Assembly: GCF_051014445.1 (NCBI RefSeq)
Contig: NW_027488365.1
Location: forward strand, 8,308,001 to 8,372,000
DNA: 64,000 nucleotides
DNA from: Colletes latitarsis
Taxonomy: Eukaryota; Arthropoda; Insecta; Hymenoptera; Colletidae
Direction: 5' to 3'
A model generated the notes under the pieces. The model did no database searches, was not told the origin of the DNA, and saw only the letters and a program-made list of their open reading frames with translations. Shown piece by piece: positions 43,891-58,500 of this stretch. The stretch's first letter is position 1. Every line of letters starts with the position of its first letter. Position numbers and translations under genes: made by a program.

Positions 43891-46800
43891 GACTGTTTCA
43901 GTGTGGTGCCACATTACTATGTAATCCAAACCAGAAAATAACTCAGGATCTGTTCAACGAGTATGTGAAGTGTGCGAAAGTATGAGTCTGATGAGGTCAA
44001 ATCCCAGACCAATCCCAGACTTAACTTGCGTTATCCTCTAAAATATTGATCGAAACCAGGTTTAATCGACTGTTTCAGTGTGGTACCACATTACTACGTG
44101 ATCCAAACCAGAAAAAACCCAGGATCAGTTCAACAAGTATAAGAAGAATGCGAAAGTATGAGTCTGATGAGTGAAAATCCCAGGGCTAACCTAGACCTAA
44201 CATGCGTTATCCTCTAAAATATTGATCCAAACCAGGTTTAATGGACTGTTTCAGTGTGGTACCACATTACTACGTGATACAAGCCAGACAAAACACAGGA
44301 TCCGTTCAACAAGTATGTGAGGAATGCGAAAGTATGAGTCTGATGAGTGAAAATCCCAGGCCTAACCTAGACCTAACATGCGTTATCCTCAAAAATATTG
44401 ATCGAAACCTGGTTTAATCGACTGTTTCAGTTTGGTACCACATTACTATGTGATCCAAACCAGAAAATAACCCAGGATCTGTTCAACGAGTATGTGAAGT
44501 GTGCGAAAGTATGAGTCGGATGAGGGCAAATCCCAGACCTATCCCAGGCCTAACACGCGTTATCCCCTAAAATATTTATCAAGACCAGGTTTAATTGATT
44601 GTTTCAGTGTGGACCCACATAACTACGTGATCCAAACCAGAAAAAACCCAGGATCCGTTCAACAAGTATGTGAAGAATGCGAATGTATGAGTCTGATCAG
44701 TGAAAATCTCAGGCCTTACCTAGACCTAACTTGCGTTGTCCTCTAAAATATTGATGGAAACCAGGTTTCATTGACTGTTTCAGTGTGGTACTACATTACT
44801 ACGTGATGCAATCCAGAAAAAGCTCAGGATCTAGCCATCAAGTATGAGAAATATGCGAAAGAATGAGCCTGATGAGAGCAAATCCTAGACGTAACCCAGA
44901 CCTAACATGCGTTATCCTCTAAAATATTTATCAAGACCAGGTTTAATTGAATGTTTCAGTGTGGTACCACATTACTGTGTGATCCAAACCAGAAAAAACC
45001 CAGGATCTTGTCAACGAGTATGTGAAGTGTGCGAAAGTATGAGTCTGATGAGTGAAAATCCCAGACCTATCCCAGACCTAAGATGCGTTATCCTCTAAAA
45101 TATTTATCCAGACCAGGTTTCATTGAGTGTTTCAGTGTGGTACCACTTTACTACGTGATCCAATCCAGAAATAGCCCAGGATATAGCCATCAAGTATGAG
45201 AAATATGCGAAAGTATGAGCCTGATGAGGGCAAATCCCAGACCTATCCCAGACCTAACTAGCGTTATCCTCTAAAATATTGATCCAAGCCAAGTCAAATC
45301 GACTGTTTCAGTGTGGAACCACATTACTACGTGATCCAAGCCAGAAAAAAACCCAGGATCTTGTCAACGAGTATGTGAAGCGTGCGAAAGTATGAGTCTG
45401 ATGAGGGCTAATCCCTGACCTATCCCAGACCTAGCTTGCGTGGTCCTCTAAAATATTGATCGAAACCAGGTTTAATTGACTGTTTCAGTGTGGTACCACA
45501 TTACTATGTGATCCAAACCAGAAAAAAACCCAGGATCTGTTCAACGAGTATGTGAAGTGTGCGAAAGTATGAGCCTGATGAGGGCGAATCCCAGACCTAT
45601 GCCAGACCTAACTTGCGTTATCCTCTAAAATATTGATCGAAACCAGGTTTAATTGACTGTTTCAGCGTGGTACCACATTACTACGTGATACAATCCAGAA
45701 ACAGCCCAGGATCTAGCCATGAAGTATGAGAGATATGCGAAAGTATGAGCCTGCTGGGTGCAAATCCTAGACCTAACCCAAGCCTAACATGCGTTATCCT
45801 CTAAAATATTTATCAAGACAAGGTTTAATTGATTGTTTCAGTGTGGTCCCACATTACAACGTGATCCAAACCAGAAAAAACCCAGGATCCGTTCAACAAG
45901 TATGTGAAGAATGCGAAAGTATGAGTCTGATGAGTGAAAATCCCAGGCCTGACCTAGACCTAACATGCGTTATCCTCTAAAATATTGAGCGAAACCAGGT
46001 TTAATGGACTGTTTCAGTGTGGTACCACACTACTACGGGATCCAAACCAGAAAAAACCCAGGATCTGTTCAACAACTATGTGAAGTGTGCGAAAGTATGA
46101 GTCTGATGAGGTCAAATCCCAGACCTATCCCAGACCTAACATGTGTTATCCTCTAAAACATTTATCAAGACCAGGTTTAATTGATTGTTTCAGTGTGGAC
46201 CCAAATTACTACGTCATACAATCCAGAAACAGCCCAGGATCTAGTCATCAAGTATGAGAAATATGCGAAAGAATGAGCCTGATGAGAGCAAATCCCAGAC
46301 CTAACCTAGACCTAGCATGAATTATTCTCTAAAATATTGATCGAAACCAGGCTTAATCGACTGTTTCAGTGTGGTACCACATTACTATGTGATCCAACCC
46401 AGAAAATAACCCAGGATCTGTTCAACGAGTATGTGAAGTGTGCGAAAGTATGAGTCTGATGAGGTCAAATCCCAGACCTATCCCAGACCTAACTTGCGTT
46501 GTCCTCTAAGATATTGATGGAAACCAGGTTTAATTGACTGTTTCAGTGTTGTACTTCATTACTACGTGACGCAATCCAGAAAAAGCCCAGGATCTAGCCA
46601 TCAAGTATGAGAAATATGCGAAAGAACGAGCCTGATGAGAGCAAATCCCAGACCTAACCTAGACCTAACATGAATTATTCTCTAAAATATTGTTCGAAAC
46701 CAGGTTTAATCGACTGTTTCAGTGTGGTACCACATTACTATGTGATCCAAACCAGAAAATAACCTAGGATCTGTTCAACGAGTATGTGAAGTGTGCGAAA

Positions 46801-49800
46801 GTATGAGTCTGATGTGTGAAAATCCCAGGCCTAACCTAGACCTAACATGCGTTATCCTCAAAAATATTGATCGAAACGTGGTTTAATCGACTGTTTCAGT
46901 GTGGTGCGACATTACTATGTAATCCAAACCAGAAAATAACCCAGGATCTGTTCAACGAGTATGTGAAGTGTGCGAAAGTATGAATCTGATGAGGTCAAAT
47001 CCCAGACCAATCCCAGACTTAACTTGCGTTATCCTCTAAAATATTGATCGAAACCAGGTTTAATCGACTGTTTCAGTGTGGTACCACATTACTACGTGAT
47101 CCAAACCAGAAAAAACCCAGGATCAGTTCAACAAGTATAAGAAGAATGCGAAAGTATGAGTCTGATGAGTGAAAATCCCAGGGCTAACCTAGACCTAACA
47201 TGCGTTATCCTCAAAAATATTGATCGAAACCTGGTTTAATCGACTGTTTCAGTTTGGTACCACATTACTATGTGATCCAAACCAGAAAATAACCCAGGAT
47301 CTGTTCAACGAGTATGTGAAGTGTGCGTAGGTATGAGTCTGATGAGGGCAAATCCCAGACCTACCCCAGATCTAACTTGCGTTATCCACTAAAATATTGA
47401 TCGAAACCAGGTTTAACCGACTGTTTCAGTGTGGAACCACATTACTACGTGATCCAAACCAGAAAAAACACCAGTTTCAGTTCAACAAGTATGTGAAGAA
47501 TGCGAAAGTATGAGTCTGATGAGTGAAAATCCCAGGCCTAACCTACACCTAACATGCGTTGTCCTCAAAAATATTGATCGAAACCTGGTTTAATCGACTG
47601 TTTCAGTGTGGTACCACATTACTATGTGATCCAAACCAGAAAATAACCCAGGATCTGTTCAACGAGTATGTGAAGTGTGCGAAAGTATGAGTCTGATGAG
47701 GGCAAATCCCAGACCTATCCCAGACCAAACATGCGTTATCCTCTAAAATATTTATCAAGACCAGGTTTAATTGATTGTTTCAGTGTGGACCCACATTACT
47801 ACGTGATCCAAACCAGAAAAAACCCAGGATCCGTTCAACAAGTATGTGAAGAATGCGAAAGTATGAGTCTGATGAGTGAAAATCCCAGGCCTAACCTAGA
47901 CCTAACATGCGTTATCCTCAAAAATATTGATCGAAACCTGGTTCAATCGACTGTTTCAGTGTGGTACCACATTACTATGTGATCCAAACCAGAAAATAAC
48001 CCAGGATCTGTTCAACGAGTATGTGAAGTGTGCGAAAGTATGAGTCTGATGAGGGCAAATCCCAGACCTATCCCAGGCCTAACACGCGTTATCCCCTAAA
48101 ATATTTATCAAGACCAGGTTTAATTGATTGTTTCAGTGTGGACCCACATAACTACGTGATCCAAACCAGAAAAAACCCAGGATCCGTTCAACAAGTATGT
48201 GAAGAATGCGAAAGTATGAGTCTGATGAGTGAAAATCCCAGGCCTAACCTAGACCTAACATGCGTTATCCTCAAAAATATTGATCGAAACCTGGTTCAAT
48301 CGACTGTTTCAGTGTGGAACCACATTACTACGTGATCCAAACCAGAAAAAACACCAGTTTCAGTTCAACAAGTATGTGAAGAATGCGAAAGTATGAGTCT
48401 GATGAGTGAAAATCCCAGGCCTTACCTAGACCTAACTTGCGTTGTCCTCTAAAATATTGATGGAAACCAGGTTTCATTGACTGTTTCAGTGTGGTACTAC
48501 ATTACTACGTGATGCAATCCAGAAAAAGCTCAGGATCTAGCCATCAAGTATGAGAAATATGCGAAAGAATGAGCCTGATGAGAGCAAATCCTAGACGTAA
48601 CCCAGACCTAAAATGCGTTATCCTCTAAAATATTTATCAAGACCAGGTTTAATTGAATGTTTCAGTGTGGTACCACATTACTGTGTGATCCAAACCAGAA
48701 AAAACCCAGGATCTTGTCAACGAGTATGTGAAGTGTGCGAAAGTATGAGTCTGATGAGTGAAAATCCCAGACCTATCCCAGACCTAACTTGCGTTATCCT
48801 CCAAAATATTGATCGAAACCTGGTTTAATTGACTGTTTTAGTGTGGTACCACATTACTACGTGATCCAAACCAGAAAAAACCCAGGATCTGTTCCACAAG
48901 TATGTGAAAAACGCGAAACTGTGAGCCTGATGAGGGCAAATCCCAGACCTATCCCAGACCTAACTAGCGTTATCCTCTAAAATATTGATCCAAGCCAAGT
49001 CTAATCGACTGTTTCAGTGTGGAACCACATTACTACGTGATCCAAGCCAGAAAAAAACCCAGGATCTTGTCAACGAGTATGTGAAGCGTGCGAAAGTATG
49101 AGTCTGATGAGGGCTAATCCCTGACCTATCCCAGACCTAGCTTGCGTGGTCCTCTAAAATATTGATCGAAACCAGGTTTAATTGACTGTTTTAGTGTGGT
49201 ACCACATTACTATGTGATCCAAACCAGAAAATAACCCAGGATCTGTTCAACGAGTATGTGAAGTGTGCGTAGGTATGAGTCTGATGAGGGCAAATCCCAG
49301 ACCTATCCCAGACCTAACATGCGTTATCCTCTAAAATATTTATCAAGACCAGGTTTAATTGATTGTTTCAGTGTGGACCCACATTACTACGTGATCCAAA
49401 CCAGAAAAAACCCAGGATCCGTTCATCAAGTATGTGAAGAATGCGAAAGTATGAGTCTGATGAGTGAAAATCCCAGGCCTAACCTAGACCTAACATGCGT
49501 TATCCTCAAGAATATTGATCGAAACCTGGTTTAATCGACCGTTTCAGTGTGGTACCACATTACTATGTGATCCAAACCAGAAAATAACCCAGGATCTGTT
49601 CAACGAGTATGTGAAGTGTGCGAAAGTATGAGTCTGATGAGGTCAAATCCCAGACCAATCCCAGACTTAACTTGCGTTATCCTCTAAAATATTGATCGAA
49701 ACCAGGTTTAATCGACTGTTTCAGTGTGGTACCACATTACTACGTGATCCAAACCAGAAAAAACCCAGGATCAGTTCAACAAGTATAAGAAGAATGCGAA

Positions 49801-51812
49801 AGTATGAGTCTGATGAGTGAAAATCCCAGGGCTAACCTAGACCTAACATGCGTTATCCTCTAAAATATTGATCCAAACCAGGTTTAATGGACTGTTTCAG
49901 TGTGGTACCACATTACTACGTGATACAAACCAGAAAAAACCCAGGATCCGTTCAACAAGTATGTGAAGAATGCGAAAGTATGAGTCTGATGAGTGAAAAT
50001 CCCAGGCCTAACCTAGACCTAACATGCGTTATCCTCAAAAATATTGATCGAAACCTGGTTCAATCGACTGTTTCAGTGTGGAACCACATTACTACGTGAT
50101 CCAAACCAGAAAAAACACCAGTTTCAGTTCAACAAGTATGTGAAGAATGCGAAAGTATGAGTCTGATGAGTGAAAATCCCAGGCCTTACCTAGACCTAAC
50201 TTGCGTTGTCCTCTAAAATATTGATGGAAACCAGGTTTCATTGACTGTTTCAGTGTGGTACTACATTACTACGTGATGCAATCCAGAAAAAGCTCAGGAT
50301 CTAGCCATCAAGTATGAGAAATATGCGAAAGAATGAGCCTGATGAGAGCAAATCCTAGACGTAACCCAGACCTAAAATGCGTTATCCTCTAAAATATTTA
50401 TCAAGACCAGGTTTAATTGAATGTTTCAGTGTGGTACCACATTACTGTGTGATCCAAACCAGAAAAAACCCAGGATCTTGTCAACGAGTATGTGAAGTGT
50501 GCGAAAGTATGAGTCTGATGAGTGAAAATCCCAGACCTATCCCAGACCTAACTTGCGTTATCCTCCAAAATATTGATCGAAACCTGGTTTAATTGACTGT
50601 TTTAGTGTGGTACCACATTACTACGTGATCCAAACCAGAAAAAACCCAGGATCTGTTCCACAAGTATGTGAAAAACGCGAAACTGTGAGCCTGATGAGGG
50701 CAAATCCCAGACCTATCCCAGACCTAACTAGCGTTATCCTCTAAAATATTGATCCAAGCCAAGTCTAATCGACTGTTTCAGTGTGGAACCACATTACTAC
50801 GTGATCCAAGCCAGAAAAAAACCCAGGATCTTGTCAACGAGTATGTGAAGCGTGCGAAAGTATGAGTCTGATGAGGGCTAATCCCTGACCTATCCCAGAC
50901 CTAGCTTGCGTGGTCCTCTAAAATATTGATCGAAACCAGGTTTAATTGACTGTTTTAGTGTGGTACCACATTACTACGTGATCCAAACCAGAAAAAACCC
51001 AGGATCTGTTCAACAAGTATGTGAAAAACGCGAAACTGTGAGCTTGATGAGGGCAAATCTTAGACCTAACCCAGACCTAAGATGCGTTGTCCTCTAAAAT
51101 ATTTATCCAGACCAGGTTTCATTGAATGTTTCAGTGTGGTACCACTTTACTACGTGATCCAATCCAGAAATAGCCCAGGATCTAGCCATGAAGTATGAGA
51201 AATATGCGAAAGTATGAGCCTGATGAGGGCAAATCCTAGACCTAAGCCAGACCTAACATGCGTTATCCTCTAAAATATTTATCCAAACCAGGTTTAATAG
51301 ACTGTTTCAGTGTGGTACCACACTACTGCGTGATACAAACCAGAAAAAACCCAGCATCTGTTCAACAAGTATGTGAAGAATGCGAAAGTATGAGTCTGAT
51401 GAGTGAAAATCCCAGGCCTAACCTAGACCTAACATGCGTTATCCTCAAAAATATTAATCGAAACCTGGTTTAAACGACTGTTTCAGTGTGGTACCACATT
51501 ACTATGTGATCCAAACCAGAAAATAACCCAGGATCTGTTCAACGAGTATGTGAAGTGTGCGAAAGTATGAGTCTGATGAGGGCATATCCCATACCTATCC
51601 CAGACCTAACATGCGTTATCCTCTAAAATATTTATCAAGACCAGGTTTAATTGATTGTTTTAGTGTGGACCCACATTACTACGTGATCCATACCCGAAAA
51701 AACCCAGGATCCGTACAACAAGTATGTGAAGGGTGCGAAAGTATGAGTCTGATGAGGTCAAATCCCAGACCAATCCCAGACTTAACTTGCGTTATCCTCT
51801 AAAATATTGATC
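43891..51812. repeat. Large segmental duplication, copy A (~7.9 kb, 45 monomers)
   Basis: This matches 52534-60631 almost base for base. The offset is 8643 bp on the left, rises to 8820 after a single extra 177-bp monomer in copy B (inserted relative to about 46810 in copy A), then becomes 8819 after a 1-bp deletion in copy B near 56368. A further difference is CAACAACTATG in copy A at about 46073 against CAACAAGTATG in copy B. The left limit is set by the last mismatch at 43890/52533 and the right limit by the mismatch at 51813/60632. Confidence 0.9.
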
Positions 51813-52541
51813 CAAACCAGGTTTAATGGACTGTTTCAGTGTGGTACCACATTACTACGTGATACAAACCAGAAAAAACCCAGGATCCGTTCAACAAGTA
51901 TGTGAAGAATGCGAAAGTATGAGTCTGATGAGTGAAAATCCCAGGCCTAACCTAGACCTAACATGCGTTATCCTCAAAAATATTGATCGAAACCTGGTTC
52001 AATCGACTGTTTCAGTGTGGAACCACATTACTACGTGATCCAAACCAGAAAAAACACCAGTTTCAGTTCAACAAGTATGTGAAGAATGCGAAAGTATGAG
52101 TCTGATGAGTGAAAATCCCAGGCCTTACCTAGACCTAACTTGCGTTGTCCTCTAAAATATTGATGGAAACCAGGTTTCATTGACTGTTTCAGTGTGGTAC
52201 TACATTACTACGTGATGCAATCCAGAAAAAGCTCAGGATCTAGCCATCAAGTATGAGAAATATGCGAAAGAATGAGCCTGATGAGAGCAAATCCTAGACG
52301 TAACCCAGACCTAAAATGCGTTATCCTCTAAAATATTTATCAAGACCAGGTTTAATTGAATGTTTCAGTGTGGTACCACATTACTGTGTGATCCAAACCA
52401 GAAAAAACCCAGGATCTTGTCAACGAGTATGTGAAGTGTGCGAAAGTATGAGTCTGATGAGTGAAAATCCCAGACCTATCCCAGACCTAACTTGCGTTAT
52501 CCTCCAAAATATTGATCGAAACCTGGTTTAATTGACTGTTT
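51813..52541. repeat. Bridge segment copied from 49874-50602 (11-monomer offset)
   Basis: About 729 bp between the two large copies match 49874-50602 at an offset of 1939 bp (11 monomers), and hence also the corresponding part of copy B. The match starts and stops inside monomers at shared-sequence positions, as expected for exchange in register. Confidence 0.8.
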
Positions 52542-55500
52542 CAGTGTGGTGCCACATTACTATGTAATCCAAACCAGAAAATAACTCAGGATCTGTTCAA
52601 CGAGTATGTGAAGTGTGCGAAAGTATGAGTCTGATGAGGTCAAATCCCAGACCAATCCCAGACTTAACTTGCGTTATCCTCTAAAATATTGATCGAAACC
52701 AGGTTTAATCGACTGTTTCAGTGTGGTACCACATTACTACGTGATCCAAACCAGAAAAAACCCAGGATCAGTTCAACAAGTATAAGAAGAATGCGAAAGT
52801 ATGAGTCTGATGAGTGAAAATCCCAGGGCTAACCTAGACCTAACATGCGTTATCCTCTAAAATATTGATCCAAACCAGGTTTAATGGACTGTTTCAGTGT
52901 GGTACCACATTACTACGTGATACAAGCCAGACAAAACACAGGATCCGTTCAACAAGTATGTGAGGAATGCGAAAGTATGAGTCTGATGAGTGAAAATCCC
53001 AGGCCTAACCTAGACCTAACATGCGTTATCCTCAAAAATATTGATCGAAACCTGGTTTAATCGACTGTTTCAGTTTGGTACCACATTACTATGTGATCCA
53101 AACCAGAAAATAACCCAGGATCTGTTCAACGAGTATGTGAAGTGTGCGAAAGTATGAGTCGGATGAGGGCAAATCCCAGACCTATCCCAGGCCTAACACG
53201 CGTTATCCCCTAAAATATTTATCAAGACCAGGTTTAATTGATTGTTTCAGTGTGGACCCACATAACTACGTGATCCAAACCAGAAAAAACCCAGGATCCG
53301 TTCAACAAGTATGTGAAGAATGCGAATGTATGAGTCTGATCAGTGAAAATCTCAGGCCTTACCTAGACCTAACTTGCGTTGTCCTCTAAAATATTGATGG
53401 AAACCAGGTTTCATTGACTGTTTCAGTGTGGTACTACATTACTACGTGATGCAATCCAGAAAAAGCTCAGGATCTAGCCATCAAGTATGAGAAATATGCG
53501 AAAGAATGAGCCTGATGAGAGCAAATCCTAGACGTAACCCAGACCTAACATGCGTTATCCTCTAAAATATTTATCAAGACCAGGTTTAATTGAATGTTTC
53601 AGTGTGGTACCACATTACTGTGTGATCCAAACCAGAAAAAACCCAGGATCTTGTCAACGAGTATGTGAAGTGTGCGAAAGTATGAGTCTGATGAGTGAAA
53701 ATCCCAGACCTATCCCAGACCTAAGATGCGTTATCCTCTAAAATATTTATCCAGACCAGGTTTCATTGAGTGTTTCAGTGTGGTACCACTTTACTACGTG
53801 ATCCAATCCAGAAATAGCCCAGGATATAGCCATCAAGTATGAGAAATATGCGAAAGTATGAGCCTGATGAGGGCAAATCCCAGACCTATCCCAGACCTAA
53901 CTAGCGTTATCCTCTAAAATATTGATCCAAGCCAAGTCAAATCGACTGTTTCAGTGTGGAACCACATTACTACGTGATCCAAGCCAGAAAAAAACCCAGG
54001 ATCTTGTCAACGAGTATGTGAAGCGTGCGAAAGTATGAGTCTGATGAGGGCTAATCCCTGACCTATCCCAGACCTAGCTTGCGTGGTCCTCTAAAATATT
54101 GATCGAAACCAGGTTTAATTGACTGTTTCAGTGTGGTACCACATTACTATGTGATCCAAACCAGAAAAAAACCCAGGATCTGTTCAACGAGTATGTGAAG
54201 TGTGCGAAAGTATGAGCCTGATGAGGGCGAATCCCAGACCTATGCCAGACCTAACTTGCGTTATCCTCTAAAATATTGATCGAAACCAGGTTTAATTGAC
54301 TGTTTCAGCGTGGTACCACATTACTACGTGATACAATCCAGAAACAGCCCAGGATCTAGCCATGAAGTATGAGAGATATGCGAAAGTATGAGCCTGCTGG
54401 GTGCAAATCCTAGACCTAACCCAAGCCTAACATGCGTTATCCTCTAAAATATTTATCAAGACAAGGTTTAATTGATTGTTTCAGTGTGGTCCCACATTAC
54501 AACGTGATCCAAACCAGAAAAAACCCAGGATCCGTTCAACAAGTATGTGAAGAATGCGAAAGTATGAGTCTGATGAGTGAAAATCCCAGGCCTGACCTAG
54601 ACCTAACATGCGTTATCCTCTAAAATATTGAGCGAAACCAGGTTTAATGGACTGTTTCAGTGTGGTACCACACTACTACGGGATCCAAACCAGAAAAAAC
54701 CCAGGATCTGTTCAACAAGTATGTGAAGTGTGCGAAAGTATGAGTCTGATGAGGTCAAATCCCAGACCTATCCCAGACCTAACATGTGTTATCCTCTAAA
54801 ACATTTATCAAGACCAGGTTTAATTGATTGTTTCAGTGTGGACCCAAATTACTACGTCATACAATCCAGAAACAGCCCAGGATCTAGTCATCAAGTATGA
54901 GAAATATGCGAAAGAATGAGCCTGATGAGAGCAAATCCCAGACCTAACCTAGACCTAGCATGAATTATTCTCTAAAATATTGATCGAAACCAGGCTTAAT
55001 CGACTGTTTCAGTGTGGTACCACATTACTATGTGATCCAACCCAGAAAATAACCCAGGATCTGTTCAACGAGTATGTGAAGTGTGCGAAAGTATGAGTCT
55101 GATGAGGTCAAATCCCAGACCTATCCCAGACCTAACTTGCGTTGTCCTCTAAGATATTGATGGAAACCAGGTTTAATTGACTGTTTCAGTGTTGTACTTC
55201 ATTACTACGTGACGCAATCCAGAAAAAGCCCAGGATCTAGCCATCAAGTATGAGAAATATGCGAAAGAACGAGCCTGATGAGAGCAAATCCCAGACCTAA
55301 CCTAGACCTAACATGAATTATTCTCTAAAATATTGTTCGAAACCAGGTTTAATCGACTGTTTCAGTGTGGTACCACATTACTATGTGATCCAAACCAGAA
55401 AATAACCTAGGATCTGTTCAACGAGTATGTGAAGTGTGCGAAAGTATGAGTCTGATGAGGTCAAAACCCAGACCTATCCCAAACCTAACTATGCGTTATC

Positions 55501-58500
55501 CTCTAAAATATTGATCATAACCAGGTTTAATCGACTGTTTCAGTGTGGTACCACATTACTACCTGATCCAAACCAGAAAAAACCCAGGATCCGTTCAACA
55601 AGTATGTGAAGAATGCGAAAGTATGAGTCTGATGTGTGAAAATCCCAGGCCTAACCTAGACCTAACATGCGTTATCCTCAAAAATATTGATCGAAACGTG
55701 GTTTAATCGACTGTTTCAGTGTGGTGCGACATTACTATGTAATCCAAACCAGAAAATAACCCAGGATCTGTTCAACGAGTATGTGAAGTGTGCGAAAGTA
55801 TGAATCTGATGAGGTCAAATCCCAGACCAATCCCAGACTTAACTTGCGTTATCCTCTAAAATATTGATCGAAACCAGGTTTAATCGACTGTTTCAGTGTG
55901 GTACCACATTACTACGTGATCCAAACCAGAAAAAACCCAGGATCAGTTCAACAAGTATAAGAAGAATGCGAAAGTATGAGTCTGATGAGTGAAAATCCCA
56001 GGGCTAACCTAGACCTAACATGCGTTATCCTCAAAAATATTGATCGAAACCTGGTTTAATCGACTGTTTCAGTTTGGTACCACATTACTATGTGATCCAA
56101 ACCAGAAAATAACCCAGGATCTGTTCAACGAGTATGTGAAGTGTGCGTAGGTATGAGTCTGATGAGGGCAAATCCCAGACCTACCCCAGATCTAACTTGC
56201 GTTATCCACTAAAATATTGATCGAAACCAGGTTTAACCGACTGTTTCAGTGTGGAACCACATTACTACGTGATCCAAACCAGAAAAAACACCAGTTTCAG
56301 TTCAACAAGTATGTGAAGAATGCGAAAGTATGAGTCTGATGAGTGAAAATCCCAGGCCTAACCTACACCAACATGCGTTGTCCTCAAAAATATTGATCGA
56401 AACCTGGTTTAATCGACTGTTTCAGTGTGGTACCACATTACTATGTGATCCAAACCAGAAAATAACCCAGGATCTGTTCAACGAGTATGTGAAGTGTGCG
56501 AAAGTATGAGTCTGATGAGGGCAAATCCCAGACCTATCCCAGACCAAACATGCGTTATCCTCTAAAATATTTATCAAGACCAGGTTTAATTGATTGTTTC
56601 AGTGTGGACCCACATTACTACGTGATCCAAACCAGAAAAAACCCAGGATCCGTTCAACAAGTATGTGAAGAATGCGAAAGTATGAGTCTGATGAGTGAAA
56701 ATCCCAGGCCTAACCTAGACCTAACATGCGTTATCCTCAAAAATATTGATCGAAACCTGGTTCAATCGACTGTTTCAGTGTGGTACCACATTACTATGTG
56801 ATCCAAACCAGAAAATAACCCAGGATCTGTTCAACGAGTATGTGAAGTGTGCGAAAGTATGAGTCTGATGAGGGCAAATCCCAGACCTATCCCAGGCCTA
56901 ACACGCGTTATCCCCTAAAATATTTATCAAGACCAGGTTTAATTGATTGTTTCAGTGTGGACCCACATAACTACGTGATCCAAACCAGAAAAAACCCAGG
57001 ATCCGTTCAACAAGTATGTGAAGAATGCGAAAGTATGAGTCTGATGAGTGAAAATCCCAGGCCTAACCTAGACCTAACATGCGTTATCCTCAAAAATATT
57101 GATCGAAACCTGGTTCAATCGACTGTTTCAGTGTGGAACCACATTACTACGTGATCCAAACCAGAAAAAACACCAGTTTCAGTTCAACAAGTATGTGAAG
57201 AATGCGAAAGTATGAGTCTGATGAGTGAAAATCCCAGGCCTTACCTAGACCTAACTTGCGTTGTCCTCTAAAATATTGATGGAAACCAGGTTTCATTGAC
57301 TGTTTCAGTGTGGTACTACATTACTACGTGATGCAATCCAGAAAAAGCTCAGGATCTAGCCATCAAGTATGAGAAATATGCGAAAGAATGAGCCTGATGA
57401 GAGCAAATCCTAGACGTAACCCAGACCTAAAATGCGTTATCCTCTAAAATATTTATCAAGACCAGGTTTAATTGAATGTTTCAGTGTGGTACCACATTAC
57501 TGTGTGATCCAAACCAGAAAAAACCCAGGATCTTGTCAACGAGTATGTGAAGTGTGCGAAAGTATGAGTCTGATGAGTGAAAATCCCAGACCTATCCCAG
57601 ACCTAACTTGCGTTATCCTCCAAAATATTGATCGAAACCTGGTTTAATTGACTGTTTTAGTGTGGTACCACATTACTACGTGATCCAAACCAGAAAAAAC
57701 CCAGGATCTGTTCCACAAGTATGTGAAAAACGCGAAACTGTGAGCCTGATGAGGGCAAATCCCAGACCTATCCCAGACCTAACTAGCGTTATCCTCTAAA
57801 ATATTGATCCAAGCCAAGTCTAATCGACTGTTTCAGTGTGGAACCACATTACTACGTGATCCAAGCCAGAAAAAAACCCAGGATCTTGTCAACGAGTATG
57901 TGAAGCGTGCGAAAGTATGAGTCTGATGAGGGCTAATCCCTGACCTATCCCAGACCTAGCTTGCGTGGTCCTCTAAAATATTGATCGAAACCAGGTTTAA
58001 TTGACTGTTTTAGTGTGGTACCACATTACTATGTGATCCAAACCAGAAAATAACCCAGGATCTGTTCAACGAGTATGTGAAGTGTGCGTAGGTATGAGTC
58101 TGATGAGGGCAAATCCCAGACCTATCCCAGACCTAACATGCGTTATCCTCTAAAATATTTATCAAGACCAGGTTTAATTGATTGTTTCAGTGTGGACCCA
58201 CATTACTACGTGATCCAAACCAGAAAAAACCCAGGATCCGTTCATCAAGTATGTGAAGAATGCGAAAGTATGAGTCTGATGAGTGAAAATCCCAGGCCTA
58301 ACCTAGACCTAACATGCGTTATCCTCAAGAATATTGATCGAAACCTGGTTTAATCGACCGTTTCAGTGTGGTACCACATTACTATGTGATCCAAACCAGA
58401 AAATAACCCAGGATCTGTTCAACGAGTATGTGAAGTGTGCGAAAGTATGAGTCTGATGAGGTCAAATCCCAGACCAATCCCAGACTTAACTTGCGTTATC

